Counted from the first letter of the stretch, positions 20,138-30,889 are shown. The stretch: DNA of 64,000 nt from Pseudomonas sp. B21_DOA (GCA_030544685.1 CP086683.1:868001-932000), one strand, 5' to 3'. Numbers and translations are program-made. Notes: generated by a model from the sequence alone, not told the origin.

Positions 20138-23100
20138 ATGCCCGAACTCCCCACACCCAGTGCCGTCGATATCGTGACCCAACTGGTCACCGGCCCTTCA
20201 CTCCATGAAGTCGCCGCGAAAACGCTGGTCCCGGCACTGAAGACGCTGTATCCCGACCTCGAGATCGATCCGCAACTGGCCATGGTCGTAGAGCCGACGT
20301 GGGAGATCGACAACGATCAGGTCTTCGCCGGTCGGCCCAACGTTGAAACGCTGACGGATGCGCTCGTACGCCTCGGCATGACCGGCAGAACCGTGACGTA
20401 CCTGGACGGCGAGCACTATCTGACCCAGCAGCCCGCGTGGCCTGCCCCCGTTCAACTGCCAGTTAAAATCGAAGCGATCAGCCTGCTGCTCAATGAACTC
20501 GCCCCCTGTTGTTCATCGCTTACAAAGAACAGCACGTCAAATACTGGGATGAGTTCACCTACCCCGGGCAGCCGCGCTGGCAGCAATTGTCGCAAGCGTT
20601 GCGCAATTTATGGAAAGCCGATGCCAGCCTTGGCCGGGATGCCACTCAAACCGCCGTCGCCGAGGCGGTTTTCCGGGAGCCCGACAGACTGCAGCGCATG
20701 GCCAACGACAAATACACCACCCGCGCCTGCCTGATCGACCTCGACCGGGAGGGCGCCGGACAGAACGCACACATGACCCTGCTCGATATGGCGGTGCTGA
20801 TTGGTACGGATGCACAACGTACCGTGGTTCTCACTCACGCGGTCACCCGGGGTTTCCAGTCCTTCGATTCGCTGCAAGCGCTTGGCGAAGATCTGCAGCA
20901 ACGCTTCGGCGCAACCCCCGCAGATCCGAAACTCACGTGGCGGCTGGTCGAACCGCAGGGCAACTTTTTGACCATCAGGCCTGCACCTTGATTTCGCTCG
21001 AGGCCGACGCGCTGGGCAGAATCAATTTTTTTGCTGACCGGCCGCTCAACCGCGCCTATCCGCACACCGGTACCCAGGGCCAGAGCGCCGAACCAACCCC
21101 GCGCCTTGAGGAACATTTCGAACGTCTGCGACCGATGCTGCCGCCGTGGCTGAACGATGCGTCGGCCGTCGATCAGGCGCGCTACAGCCGGCATCTGCTG
21201 GACCTGACCACGGTGCAACATGAACACAACGGCAAAACGTTTCAAAGCGAGGTCATCGGCCTGCACGCATACACTCGTGATGCCCTGATGGAGCAGATGT
21301 CGAAGGACCAGCCGAGTGCCAAGGACATCAAGCTCGATGACATCGAGATTACGATCACCAGCCTCGTGGTCTGGGGAACGTTCGTATTGCCCGGCAATAC
21401 CAGCACCCAGACCCTGACGTTGCCGGAACTGGCCCTGCAGAACCTTGCCGGCCTGCCATTGGGCAACAAGACCGTGAACTACAAAGCTGCCAGCTCAGCG
21501 CCTGACTGGATGACTGTGGCCTATCTGGAAAAACTGGTCAGCGCCGTGGATATCGGCAGGACCTATCCGGCGTACCTGAAGGCGCGCCTGATAGACGACG
21601 CCGATCAGGCGTCAGCCTTGAAAGCGTTATACACCGGCCAGCTACGCATCGAGCTGCCATTGCTGGCGTTGCAACACAAGATCCAGGGCAGAGCAGACAT
21701 TGATGATGCGGGGTACCGCTACGTTGCAGCAGCACTGGCGGCGACCGACGCAGAACGATACGTCGATGGTCAGGAAATCGTGGTCCGTCCACTGGCCTTC
21801 GTTGCACACCGCAGCAGCTGCGCAGCCGACAGCGTGGCCAATATGTACGTCATCGGCCCGCGCGAGGTGAACAAAGGTCCCTGCCTGCTTTACCGTCCGC
21901 TCTTCGAGATGACGTTGATGCAATTCCCCGGATAGGCCAACCTCCTCTACGCGATCCAGCATTCGCGACATCTGCGCGATTCGGTGCTGGCGTGGCTGGC
22001 CGATGATGTACGTTTCAACTACAGCCAGTTCGTCTTTACCGCCAGGCTGCCATCGATATGGACAATCCCGCAGATGCTGGTCAATCCGACGACGGCTCTG
22101 GACATGTCCGGCCCGGTCGCATTGGGCACACAAGCGCTGACCGGCAATGTGCTGGACACGCTGCATGAACGCAACGTGAAGGCCCTGCTCACCCAAGCCG
22201 ACCGCCAATCGGTGTCCAACGCCGAGGCACGCTGGGCCACCCTGAAGCAGGGCGGCTGGCTGATGTTCAATGCCGCTCTGCCGTTCCTGGGACGCAGCGT
22301 CGGCACGGCGGCATGGATCTGGCAAATCATGGACGATCTGCAAGAGGTTACCGATGTCGCCAACCAGCCGTCGGGCAAGGTTGCATGGACCGCAATTGCC
22401 GACATCCTCCTGGCCTTGGGCATGGTGCTCGCACATCGAGCGGCCGTTGGCGAAGCACCGCCACGTGAACGGGTGGCCCAGGCAGAAGAAGAAACAAAGC
22501 CCATCAAAGCGGCCGCCAAAGTCCCCAAAGCACTGCAACTGCCAGATATCACCAGCGCTGAACTGCCCGGCGCCCACACTACCTCCATCGACATCATCAC
22601 CGCACTGAAACGGTCGCCGCAGGCACTGGCCAAGCTCCTCGACGGTTTCACCGTCGACCCTCCCAAAGGTCTCGGCGCCGCTGCAAGCAAAGGCACGCAC
22701 CAAGGCCTCTACGCCCACGGTAAGACCTGGTACGCCCAGGTCGGTCGGCGCTGGTTCGAAGTGATGCGCAACGCGCTCGGCAACGTACAGATTATCGACT
22801 CGCGCCAACAACCACACCGCATCGGTCCGACGCTGGCCTATTCCGCCAGGGGCGAGTGGGTGATCGATTTGCGCCTGCGTCTGCGCGGCGGCGGCCTGGA
22901 CTCGGCACTGCAAAAATCCCGGGACAGCAGGCAGGCCGTCGCGAAAGCGCTCTGCGAGAAAATTGCCAAGTTCGATACAACACTGCATACCAAGGAGACC
23001 CGCCTGAACGCCGATCGAGATGCCTTGCGCGATGCTCTGCCGCAGGCCCGTGCACAGGCACGCACCGAATATCTCGCCACACTGGATGCACAACATCAGG

Positions 23101-24737
23101 AGTACGCGTCGAACATTCAACAGATCAAAGAGTTGAACCTCAACCAGACTATTCCCAATTACCGCACCGTCATGACCGAGCGCTTGCAGATGCAGTTGTT
23201 TTTGGGCCAGGAGTGGCTCAGCGAGCACTCTTCTCAGTTTCAACAGAGTGTCGAGGGTATGCAGACGATGATCGCGGATGGGGCGAACGCCGATCCAGAG
23301 GCATTCAGTCTGGCGGCCGTGAGCCTGAATGACGTCACTCAAAGCATCATCGAGAAAATGGAGGCGGCACAAGCCTGCTTCGAAGAAATGAAGCTGTTGG
23401 GAAAAGACGCTGTGGAGGCAATGCGTGTGTATCAGAACGCCCTGCCGGATTACCAGTTGGATGACCTCAAGGTGCTGCAAATCAGCCTCGCCGAGCGAAT
23501 ATGTATCAAGCCTGGCGACACCGCGGATCATGCCAGCGCTCAACAGGCGTTGGCCGATCTGGTCGAAGACGCTGCACTGAATATCCAGAGCTCGCTGGAC
23601 CTGAGCGCCGATGAAGGCCTGGGCGATCTGCGCGGACGCATTGACGCCTTGAGCAACGTTGCACAACAGTTCGACTCGGTAGACCAGCGCTTCAACGATC
23701 TGGCCAGCGAATACTCCGACCAGCTCCACACTGACCGACTCAAACATGTACAAACGCGGGTGATTGCATTCAAAGCGGCCGCCGACAAACGCCTCGCCGA
23801 CCTGCTGCGCTACCGGCATTTGCTGGTGCCGCAGGCCGGAACGTCAAGGTCATCCGCGTCTGCCTCGAATCGACAGATTTTCCAGACACGATCAAAAGGC
23901 ACCGTGGTCGGCGAACGCAAGAAAAGCGTCGGTGATAACACGACCGACCTGATGGAAGTTCGCGCTCCTCTGACGGGTGTCATTGCCACTTTTCACGAAG
24001 AGTCGCCCGGTGTCTGGGTCGAACAGCGAACGCCGCCTGCACCGACACCAACATCCGCAGCCGACTTGAAAAAGCGTTCGCGACGGCCAGACGCTGATCG
24101 ATGGTCTGGCGGCATTCCATCGGCGCATCGAGGCGCGCCTCAAACGCGGCGCGCGGATCCCGGTGGAGGTCGAGGAGGAATACCACCAGCACGCCGCACT
24201 TCTACGCACGGCCATTGCGGCGATCGACGAAGCCCTGACCGCCAAGAACCTTACCGCCGGCCAGCATGAACCCTCCGAAACGCTCAATCACGCGCTCGAC
24301 AAGGCGGCGAAAAACCTGGAAGAGAAAGGCACCAGCACGCGCATTCGTCTGGTCAAACAGCAGCTACCCACGGCGGCGGGCGTGCAGTGGCTGAAGGAAA
24401 AGGGGAAATAACCATCGATAAAACCGTGACCCGGCGGCCCATCCGACACCGCCAGCATGATTTCCTCGACGAGTACCGGATTCGTGATGCTCACAATGAC
24501 AAGGTCCTGTGCTACGCCCATTTTCACTACAGCAGCGCCGACGCGCCTGATCCATCGTTCATTCGCGGGCATATGAAAACCGTCGCCCAACAACGGATGG
24601 GCGGCGCCTACGAGCCCAGCCAGCAAAGCAACCAGCAACTGATTGAAATCCATCGCAGCGAAATTTCCAGTCGCTCGGCCGAAGCGTTGTTCTTCAATCT
24701 CGCCAAACCTGTCGCAAGCGCGCCAGTGCCGCTGTGA
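20138..24737 (+). pseudogene. DUF6543 dermonecrotic-toxin-like large protein (broken)
   Basis: A very large Pseudomonas toxin-like protein of the DUF6543 family (dermonecrotic-toxin-like; target unknown). Recognisable blocks are GNFFDHQACTLISLEADALG (once frame is corrected), NYSQFVFTARLPSIW, a hydrophobic stretch near 22260-22330, a long coiled-coil helical region (23000-23800), RSKGTVVGERKKS and the C-terminal VTRRPIRHR...YAHFHYSSAD with a final ALFFNLAKP. As sequenced it has frameshifts at 20502-20506, 20965-20969, two between 24030 and 24110, and 24402-24405, plus an in-frame TAG at 21933-21935. Restoring five bases gives exactly 1535 codons. The last 44 bp overlap the convergent MocR gene. 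No export or immunity gene is adjacent. Confidence 0.8.
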
Positions 24738-26243
24738 TCGCAGACTCCGGCACAGCGGCAAAACCCAGCACCAGGCCGGCGCGCTGGGCCATCGGTGTAG
24801 TCGAGTCCGGCAACCAGTAACTGCTCAGGCCGTTGATTTCGACATCGACCTCAGCGGCCTGAGCGATCAATTGCTGCTCGCGCTCGATGCTGTCCACGGC
24901 GACGGTCAGGTGCAGCCCGGCCGGCACGGCGGGCAGTTGACCGACGCCGGCGACCGTCGGCCAGCCTTCGAGCAGGCAGTTGCGTCGGCTCAGCGCAGCC
25001 CGGCGCATGCGGCGGATATGCCGCTGGAAATGCCCGGCGGCCATGAATTCGGCCATCACCGCTTGCGTGCTGACCTCCGAGTGCCGAACATCGACGGCGC
25101 GGCGTTGCGCGAACGCGTCGACCAGCGCGGGCGGCAGCACCAGATAACCAAGGCGCAAAGCCGGAAAAGCGACTTTGCCAAACGTGCCGACGTAGAGCAC
25201 ACGACCCTGACGATCAAGTGCCGCCAACGGCGCCAGCGGTGCGCCGGTGTAGCGGTACTCGCCATCGTAATCATCCTCGACGATCCAGCCACCGACACGC
25301 TCGGCCCAGGCGAGCAACTCCAGACGCCGGGCCAGGCTCATCACCACGCCGGTCGGGTACTGATGGGACGGCGTGACGTAAGCCACCCGACAATCGCTGA
25401 GCTGAGCCATGGCGCTGCAGTCGATGCCATCGCTGTCTACCGCCACCCCATGCAATTTCGCCCCCGCTACAGCGAAGGCATGCCCGGCGGCGCGATAGCC
25501 CGGATTCTCGATCGCCACGCCGTCCCCAGGCTCGACCAGCAACTGTGCACAAAGGCTGATGCCCTGCTGCGCGCCACTGGTGATCACAATTTGCTCAGCC
25601 GTGCACTGCATGCCGCGGGAACTGCGCAAATAAGCGGCGATCATGCCGCGCAGTCGTGCATCGCCGGCCGGATCGCCGTAACACAGTTGCTGCAGATCCG
25701 GTTTACGCCAGAAAGCCGCGTTCAGCTTGGCCCAGACCTCGAACGGAAACAGATCGAATGCCGGCACGCCCACCCTAAAGGCCCGCGGCGGACCGCTCGG
25801 TGGTCGCGGCAAATGATGCTTTTCGATGCGGGAAAATCCGTCACTGTGGATAACTTTGCTGGATGGATTCACAGGTAAATCCAGCCAATTTGTGGATAAG
25901 GCTGTGGGTAAGTCTGTTGACAAGCCTGTGGATGAATTTGTGGATAGTTTTTCTTCGACGTGGACGCATGAGCCAATTGCGCCACGTAAGTACCGTCGCC
26001 GACGCGTCCTTCGATAAAGCCTTCGGCATACAACTGATCGTAGGCGCGCACCACGCTGTTGCGGGAAATGCCCAGCGCCGCGGCCAGGTCACGGCTGGCC
26101 GGCAATCGCGTGCCGCTAACGAGGCGCCTATCAAGCACCCGCTGGCGCAAGGCCTGATAGAGCTGGCGGCTCAGGCCCTGACGGCGATCGAGTTCGATTC
26201 CGGCCGGATTGAAAGGCATCGACAGCGGCGGTAGTTCAGGCAT
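24694..26243 (-). CDS. MocR-type regulator: GntR helix-turn-helix fused to aminotransferase domain (frameshifted)
   Basis: PdxR/MocR-like transcription factor. Residues ~22-90 form a GntR winged helix (GLSRQLYQALRQRVLDRRL, GISRNSVVRAYDQLYAEGFI). After a repetitive linker comes a class I PLP-binding domain with VITSGAQQGISLCAQLL, VEDDYDGEYRY and the PLP lysine in VGTFGKVAFPALRLGYLV. One base is missing in the T5 run 25948-25952, at the start of the linker; restored length is 516 residues. The linker is encoded by a 12-bp tandem repeat (25891-25947). The gene is divergent from the FMN-binding protein gene, a likely target. Confidence 0.88.
25845..25947 (-). repeat. 12-bp tandem repeat of DnaA-box-like motifs in the MocR linker
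   Basis: On the minus strand, nonamers at 25939-25947 CTATCCACA, 25927-25935 TCATCCACA, 25915-25923 TTGTCAACA, 25903-25911 TTACCCACA and 25891-25899 TTATCCACA are spaced exactly 12 bp. A sixth, TTATCCACA, is at 25845-25853. Two are perfect to the DnaA box. In the coding frame the unit gives a tetrapeptide of the form L/S-S/P-T-X. Confidence 0.85.
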
Positions 26244-26335
26244 GGCAATGGACCTATGAAATGGCTCATCAATGGCTCTTACAACGGACCAATAGCCTGC
26301 CTAGGATGCAGGCATTCGCCAAGGAAAATCTGTCC

Positions 26336-26959
26336 ATGTACACGCCAAGCGCCTTTGCCATCGAAGACTTGTCCCAACTGCACGAACTGATCCTCGCCAC
26401 GCGCCTGGCCATTCTCGTCAGCCACGGTGCGAGCGGCCTGCAAGCCAGCCACGTGCCGGTGCTGCTGCATCGCGAACAGGGTGAGTACGGCACGCTCTAT
26501 GGCCATCTGGCCAAGGCCAATCCGCAGTGGAAGGACCTGCGGGACGGCGCCGAGGCGATGCTGATCTTTGCCGGACCAGACGCCTACGTCAGCCCGAGCT
26601 TCTACCCGAGCAAAGCCGAGCACGGCAAGGTCGTGCCGACCTGGAACTATATCGCCGTGCACGCCTACGGCCATGCCGAAACCTTCAGCGATGGCGGGCG
26701 CCTGCTCGATATCGTCAGCACCCTTACTGACCGTCACGAAGCGGGCCGCGCCCAGCCATGGTCGGTCGATGATGCACCGGCCGATTACATTGATGGCATG
26801 CTCAAGGCCATTGTCGGTTTTGCCATTCCCATCGACCGCCTCGAGGGCAAACGCAAGCTCAGCCAGAACCGCAGCGCCGAAGATATCGCCGGCGTGCGCG
26901 ACGGCCTTGCCGCCAGCCCCGACGCCAACGACCAGACCCTCGCCCGCTTGATGCGCTAA
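26336..26959 (+). CDS. FMN-binding negative transcriptional regulator family protein (PaiB-like)
   Basis: A 207-residue PaiB-like split-barrel flavin-binding protein. Its start MYTPSAFAIEDLSQLHELI, then GLQASHVPVLL, GHLAKANPQWKDL, AYVSPSFYPSK and PTWNYIAVHAYG are the family hallmarks, with KLSQNRSAEDIAGVRDGL near the end. ATG 26336 is the conserved start. PaiB was named as a regulator in Bacillus, but most relatives are of unknown function. It is divergent from the MocR regulator and co-directional with two acetyltransferase genes 10-12 bp apart, an apparent three-gene operon. Confidence 0.9.
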   Translation: MYTPSAFAIEDLSQLHELILATRLAILVSHGASGLQASHVPVLLHREQGEYGTLYGHLAKANPQWKDLRDGAEAMLIFAGPDAYVSPSFYPSKAEHGKVVPTWNYIAVHAYGHAETFSDGGRLLDIVSTLTDRHEAGRAQPWSVDDAPADYIDGMLKAIVGFAIPIDRLEGKRKLSQNRSAEDIAGVRDGLAASPDANDQTLARLMR

Positions 26960-26969
26960 GGAAACCCGC

Positions 26970-27416
26970 ATGACCCAGATCGACATTCGCCCGGTCAGCG
27001 CCAATGACCACGCCACCTGGCTGCCCCTGTGGCAGGCCTACCTGCGCTTCTACAATACCGAGCTGCCAGACGCCGTGACCCAAAGCACCTGGCAGCGCTT
27101 TCTCGACCCGAACGAACCGACCCACGCCACCCTCGCCTGGGCCGAGGGCAAAGCGCTGGGCATGGTGCACTACATCTATCACCGCTCGAACTGGAGCGTC
27201 GAAAATTCCTGCTATCTCCAGGATCTGCTGGTAGCGCCGGAAGCCCGTGGCACCGGTGTCGGTCGGCGGTTGATCGAGCATGTCTACGCTACCGCCAAGG
27301 CCGATGGCTGCTGCAAAGTCCACTGGCTGACCCACGAAACCAATGCAACGGCGATCCAGCTCTACGAGCGCATCGCTGAACGCCCGGGCTTCATCCAATT
27401 TCGCAAGGCCCTGTAA
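26970..27416 (+). CDS. GNAT-family N-acetyltransferase
   Basis: A 148-residue acetyltransferase. The acetyl-CoA pyrophosphate-binding motif A is YLQDLLVAPEARGTGVGRRLIEHVYATA (residues ~83-110), followed by VHWLTHETNATAIQLYERIAE, the usual motif B. AAGGAAACCC precedes ATG 26970. It starts 10 bp after the FMN-binding protein gene and is probably co-transcribed. The acceptor substrate is unknown; the PaiA/PaiB pairing of Bacillus suggests a polyamine or amino-acid analogue but this is only inference. Confidence 0.88.
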   Translation: MTQIDIRPVSANDHATWLPLWQAYLRFYNTELPDAVTQSTWQRFLDPNEPTHATLAWAEGKALGMVHYIYHRSNWSVENSCYLQDLLVAPEARGTGVGRRLIEHVYATAKADGCCKVHWLTHETNATAIQLYERIAERPGFIQFRKAL

Positions 27417-27428
27417 GGAGACGCGCAC

Positions 27429-28099
27429 ATGACCGCTTCACTCGCTGACTGGAAAGGCGTCCCCGCCCCTCCGCCACCCTGCTCGAGGGCCGTTTCATTC
27501 GTCTGGAAAAACTCGACCCGGCGCGCCATGCCGAGCAGCTTTACGCCGCCCTCGAAGGCCCCGGTGCCGATCCGAAACTCTGGGATTACTTGCCTTACGG
27601 GCCGTTTCCCGAGCGCAGCGCGTTCAACGACTGGCTGAACAATCATGCGGCCAACAGCGACCCGTATTTTTTCAGCGTCATCGACCGTGCGACGGGTCAG
27701 GTGCAAGGCATCCTCAGCCTGATGTCGATCGTCCCGGCCCAGGGCCGCATCGAAATCGGCCATGTCACTTTCGGTGCGCCAATGCAACGCTCGCCGAAAA
27801 GCACCGAGGCGGTGTACCTGCTGGCCAAATATTCGTTCGAGTTGGGGTACCGGCGCCTGGAATGGAAATGCAACAACGGCAACGCCCGCTCCAAATACGC
27901 GGCCGAGCGTCTGGGTTTCAGCTTTGAAGGCGTGTTCCGCCAGCACATGGTGGTCAAGGGCCAGAACCGCGACACCGCGTGGTATTCGATTCTGGATGGG
28001 GAATGGCCAGCGATTGGTGCTGGGTTCGAGCGCTGGCTGAGCGATGAAAACCAGACGCCTGATGGCCAGGTGAAAGGCTTGGCCGAGTGCCGTAGCTGA
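27429..28099 (+). CDS. GNAT acetyltransferase, RimJ/RimL type (frameshifted near start)
   Basis: Acetyltransferase of the RimJ/RimL-like class: LEGRFIRLEKLDPARHAEQL, WDYLPYGPFPERSAFNDWL, GHVTFGAPMQRSPKSTEAVYLLAKYSFE and RLEWKCNNGNARSKYAAERLGFSFEGVFRQHMV. The ATG at 27429 (AAGGAG upstream) reads MTASLADWKGVPAP and then loses frame in the C4 run 27466-27469; one added C restores the frame into SATLLEGRF. Corrected length is 223 residues. It follows the other GNAT gene by 12 bp. Substrate unknown. Confidence 0.87.
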
Positions 28100-28112
28100 T
28101 CGTCACAAAGCC

Positions 28113-28200
28113 CCTGTGGGAGCGAGCCTGCTCGCGAAGGCGCTGTGTCAGTCACCGCAAATATTGACTGACCGCTTTCGCGAGCAGGCTCGCTCCCACA
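28113..28200. repeat. REPIN (inverted REP pair)
   Basis: CTGTGGGAGCGAGCCTGCTC on the left and CGCGAGCAGGCTCGCTCCCA on the right in opposite orientation. It lies between convergent genes. Confidence 0.92.
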
Positions 28201-28216
28201 ATTGGCGGGGTCTTTC

Positions 28217-29119
28217 TTAACGACGCAGTTCTTGCGCCAGCACCGCAATATGCTCCGGACCGATCCCGCAGCAGCCACCCAGATGACTGGCGCCGCGCTG
28301 TTGCCAGTCCAGCGCCCAGTGCAGATACCCCGGCGGATCGAGATCGTCACGCAACGGATCGAGCCCGTCGTTGGCCGTGGCTTCTTTCGGTTGCGGAGGA
28401 AACGCGTTGGCATACGCGCCGATATTGATCGTGACGCCGAGACGCTCAAAGGTTGCGCGCGCCGCGTCGATGGCCGCGCCAATCACTTCAGGCTGACTGC
28501 AATTGAACAGCAGGGTTTCGACGCCAAGTTGAGCCGCCACCGCAGCCGCATCGGCTACCGGCTCACCGGAGCGCAGGCGTGGCACTTCATCGGTGTCTTC
28601 ATCCTTGAGGGTGAACGACAGCCAGAACGGTTTGCCGTCCTTCGGCAACCCGGCGTGAATGGCCCGCGCCTCGACGATCGAACTCTGGGTTTCAGCCAGC
28701 CATAGATCAACGTGCGGGGCCAGCCCCTTGACCAGCGGCGTCAGCAATTCGCTTACCCGATCCGCTTCGAACAGGTCCGGACGGTACGAGCCGAACAGCG
28801 GCGGCAACGAACCGGCAACACGCACTGGCTTGCCCGATGCCTGCACGGCCCGCCGCGCCAACTCCCCAGCCAGTGCCGCAAGCGCCTGGCCTTCAGCCGC
28901 AAAGCGCGCCTCGCCAATGTGAAACGGCACCACCGCGTAACTGTTGCTGGTGATCACGTCCGCGCCGCTGTTGATGTAAGCGGCATGCACCGCCTCGACC
29001 GCCTGCGGCGCTTCACTCAGCGCCAGTGCCGACCACTCCGGTTGGCGAAACGGCGCGCCGGCGCGTTGCAGTTCACGGCCCATGCCGCCATCGAGAATGA
29101 CCGTTGCTGCTGCGCTCAT
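28217..29119 (-). CDS. Homocysteine S-methyltransferase family protein (MmuM-like)
   Basis: Predicted zinc enzyme that methylates homocysteine, typically with S-methylmethionine as donor. The 300-residue protein has ILDGGMGRELQRAG at the start, YINSGADVITSNSY, the first Zn cysteine in ETLLFNCSQPEV and the Zn-binding GGCCGIGPEHIAVL at the C-terminus. ATG 29119 is preferred; an in-frame ATG (29134) and GTG (29155) lie upstream and no strong Shine-Dalgarno decides. It is divergent from an amino-acid ABC transporter, which suggests the transporter brings in the methyl donor or a related thioether. Confidence 0.88.
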   Translation of the reverse strand: MSAAATVILDGGMGRELQRAGAPFRQPEWSALALSEAPQAVEAVHAAYINSGADVITSNSYAVVPFHIGEARFAAEGQALAALAGELARRAVQASGKPVRVAGSLPPLFGSYRPDLFEADRVSELLTPLVKGLAPHVDLWLAETQSSIVEARAIHAGLPKDGKPFWLSFTLKDEDTDEVPRLRSGEPVADAAAVAAQLGVETLLFNCSQPEVIGAAIDAARATFERLGVTINIGAYANAFPPQPKEATANDGLDPLRDDLDPPGYLHWALDWQQRGASHLGGCCGIGPEHIAVLAQELRR

Positions 29120-29232
29120 ATGCGATTCACTCATATGCTTATGAAAATAACTCACTATCAGAGTCGTTCTTATAACTATTTAATACGCACCACTCGGTTA
29201 ATAACAACCTCTTTTTTCAACAGGGATCGACT

Positions 29233-30049
29233 GTGAAATTCCAACCGCTATTGGCCCTGGGCCTGACCATTCTGGCCTCCACCCAAGCCTTCGGCGGCGC
29301 GACGCTGGACCGTGTCGAGCAGAAAAAGAGCTGGTCGGTGTGCTGATGGAGAGCTATCCGCCCTTCTCGTTTCTCAATGAGCAGAATCAACTCGACGGTT
29401 TCGATGTCGAGGTTGCCAAAGCGGTGGCGGACAAGCTTGGCGTCAAACTGCGTCTGGAAACGCCGTCCTGGGACGTGATCGCCGCCGGCCGCTGGAGCGG
29501 GCGCTACGACATCTGCATCTGCTCGATGACCCCGAGCAAGGCCCGCGCCGAAGTATTCGACTTCCCGGTCGAGTACTACGCTTCGCCAGCGGTGATTGTG
29601 GTCAATGCCAAGGACGATCGCATCCACAGCGCCAAGGACCTGAGCGGCAAAAGGTCGGCCTGACCAGCGCCTCCAGCTACGAAAGCTATCTGAACAAGAA
29701 CCTGGTCATCGAAGGCGCCGAGGATACCCAGTTGGAGTATCCGTTCGAGGATGTGCAGATCGCTCCGTACGATACCGACAACGTCGCCTTCCAGGATCTG
29801 GGCCTGGGCGCCGGCGTGCGCCTGGATGCGATCCTCACCAATCTGGTCACCGCGCAGCCGCGCCTGAACCAGGACCAGCGTTTCAAACTGGCCGGCGAAC
29901 CGCTCTACTCGGAACCCAACTCGGTGGCCATCGAAAAGGGTGACCCGCAGTGGGACGCCAAGGTACGCGAGGTGTTTGCCCAGCTGAAACAGGACGGCAC
30001 CCTGAGCAAGCTGTCGCAGAAATGGATCGGCGCCGATATCAGCCAATGA
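29233..30049 (+). CDS. Polar amino-acid ABC transporter substrate-binding protein (two frameshifts)
   Basis: Periplasmic binding protein of family 3. GTG 29233 follows CAGGGATC and starts a signal peptide (KFQPLLALGLTILASTQAFGG). The mature part has GVLMESYPPFSFLNEQNQLDGFDVEVAKAVADKL and RYDICICSMTPSKARAEVFDFP. Single bases are missing in A5 at 29323-29327 and A4 at 29649-29652. Corrected length is 272 residues. The stop overlaps the permease start (ATGA). The ligand is unknown; the divergent homocysteine methyltransferase hints at S-methylmethionine or methionine. Confidence 0.88.
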
Positions 30050-30882
30050 CTTCCTTTCCGACCCCGCCACAGCCACCGCAACCGGTGGCTGAGACACGCC
30101 TGCAAAAGCTCTTCGGTTTCCGTACGCGCCTTTATCTGACCTGGGCTGCTCTGTTCTGCCTGTTCGCCGGATTCTTTCTCAGCTTCGACCTGAAGTTCGC
30201 GATCATCCTCGACAAGTTGCCCAACCTGGTCGGCCTGAAGCTGGCGCCGAACGGATTTCTGCAAGGCGCAGCGCTGACGCTGTTCCTCTGCGCCTGCTCG
30301 ATCATCGCCTCCTCGCTGCTGGGTTTCATCACCGCGCTGGCGCGCCTGTCGAACAGCGCCGTGGCGTTCGGCATCGCCAGTTTCTACACCTCGTTCTTTC
30401 GCGGCACGCCGCTGCTGATCCAGATCCTGCTGATCTACCTCGGCCTGCCGCAACTGGGCATCGTCCCGGGCGCCATCGTCGCCGGCATCATTGCCCTGTC
30501 GCTGAACTATGGCGCGTACCTGAGCGAAATCTTCCGCGCCGGGATCCTCGGCGTCGATCACGGCCAACGCGAAGCCTCCCTGGCACTGGGTCTGCGCGAA
30601 AGCGTGATCTTCTGGCGCATCACCCTGCCCCAGGCCATGCGCACCATCATCCCGCCGACCACCAACCAGTTCATCTCGATGCTCAAGGACTCGTCGCTGA
30701 TCTCGGTGATGGGCGTCTGGGAAGTGATGTTTCTCGCCCAGTCGTATGGGCGCTCAAGTTATCGCTACATCGAAATGCTCACCACGGCGGCGATCATCTA
30801 CTGGCTGATGTCGATCGGGCTGGAGCTGATTCAGGCACGGATGGAGCGGCATTACGGCAAGGCGTATGTGCGGCGTAGTTGA
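30046..30882 (+). CDS. Amino-acid ABC transporter permease
   Basis: Inner-membrane HisM/GlnP-type permease of 278 residues. It starts in a Pro-rich cytoplasmic tail (MTSFPTPPQPPQP), has a first hydrophobic segment at ~36-52 and the permease core with FYTSFFRGTPLLIQILLIY and the ATPase-contact loop QREASLALGLRESVIFWRITLPQA. ATG 30046 overlaps the upstream stop by 4 bp. Normally an ATP-binding gene follows; here the next genes are the convergent hipB/hipA pair, so this transporter lacks a local ATPase. Confidence 0.92.
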   Translation: MTSFPTPPQPPQPVAETRLQKLFGFRTRLYLTWAALFCLFAGFFLSFDLKFAIILDKLPNLVGLKLAPNGFLQGAALTLFLCACSIIASSLLGFITALARLSNSAVAFGIASFYTSFFRGTPLLIQILLIYLGLPQLGIVPGAIVAGIIALSLNYGAYLSEIFRAGILGVDHGQREASLALGLRESVIFWRITLPQAMRTIIPPTTNQFISMLKDSSLISVMGVWEVMFLAQSYGRSSYRYIEMLTTAAIIYWLMSIGLELIQARMERHYGKAYVRRS

Positions 30883-30889
30883 GGTGCAT

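Noticed and set aside
21933..21935. TAG read as pyrrolysine or suppressed codon
   Set aside because: No support for such recoding in pseudomonads; mutation or base-call error is simpler.
21642..23819. Minus-strand ORF of 725 codons
   Set aside because: Its length is striking, but it is antisense to the conserved helical part of the DUF6543 gene and shows no domain or start signal.
24643..25878. Plus-strand ORF of 411 codons
   Set aside because: Antisense of the aminotransferase domain of the MocR gene.
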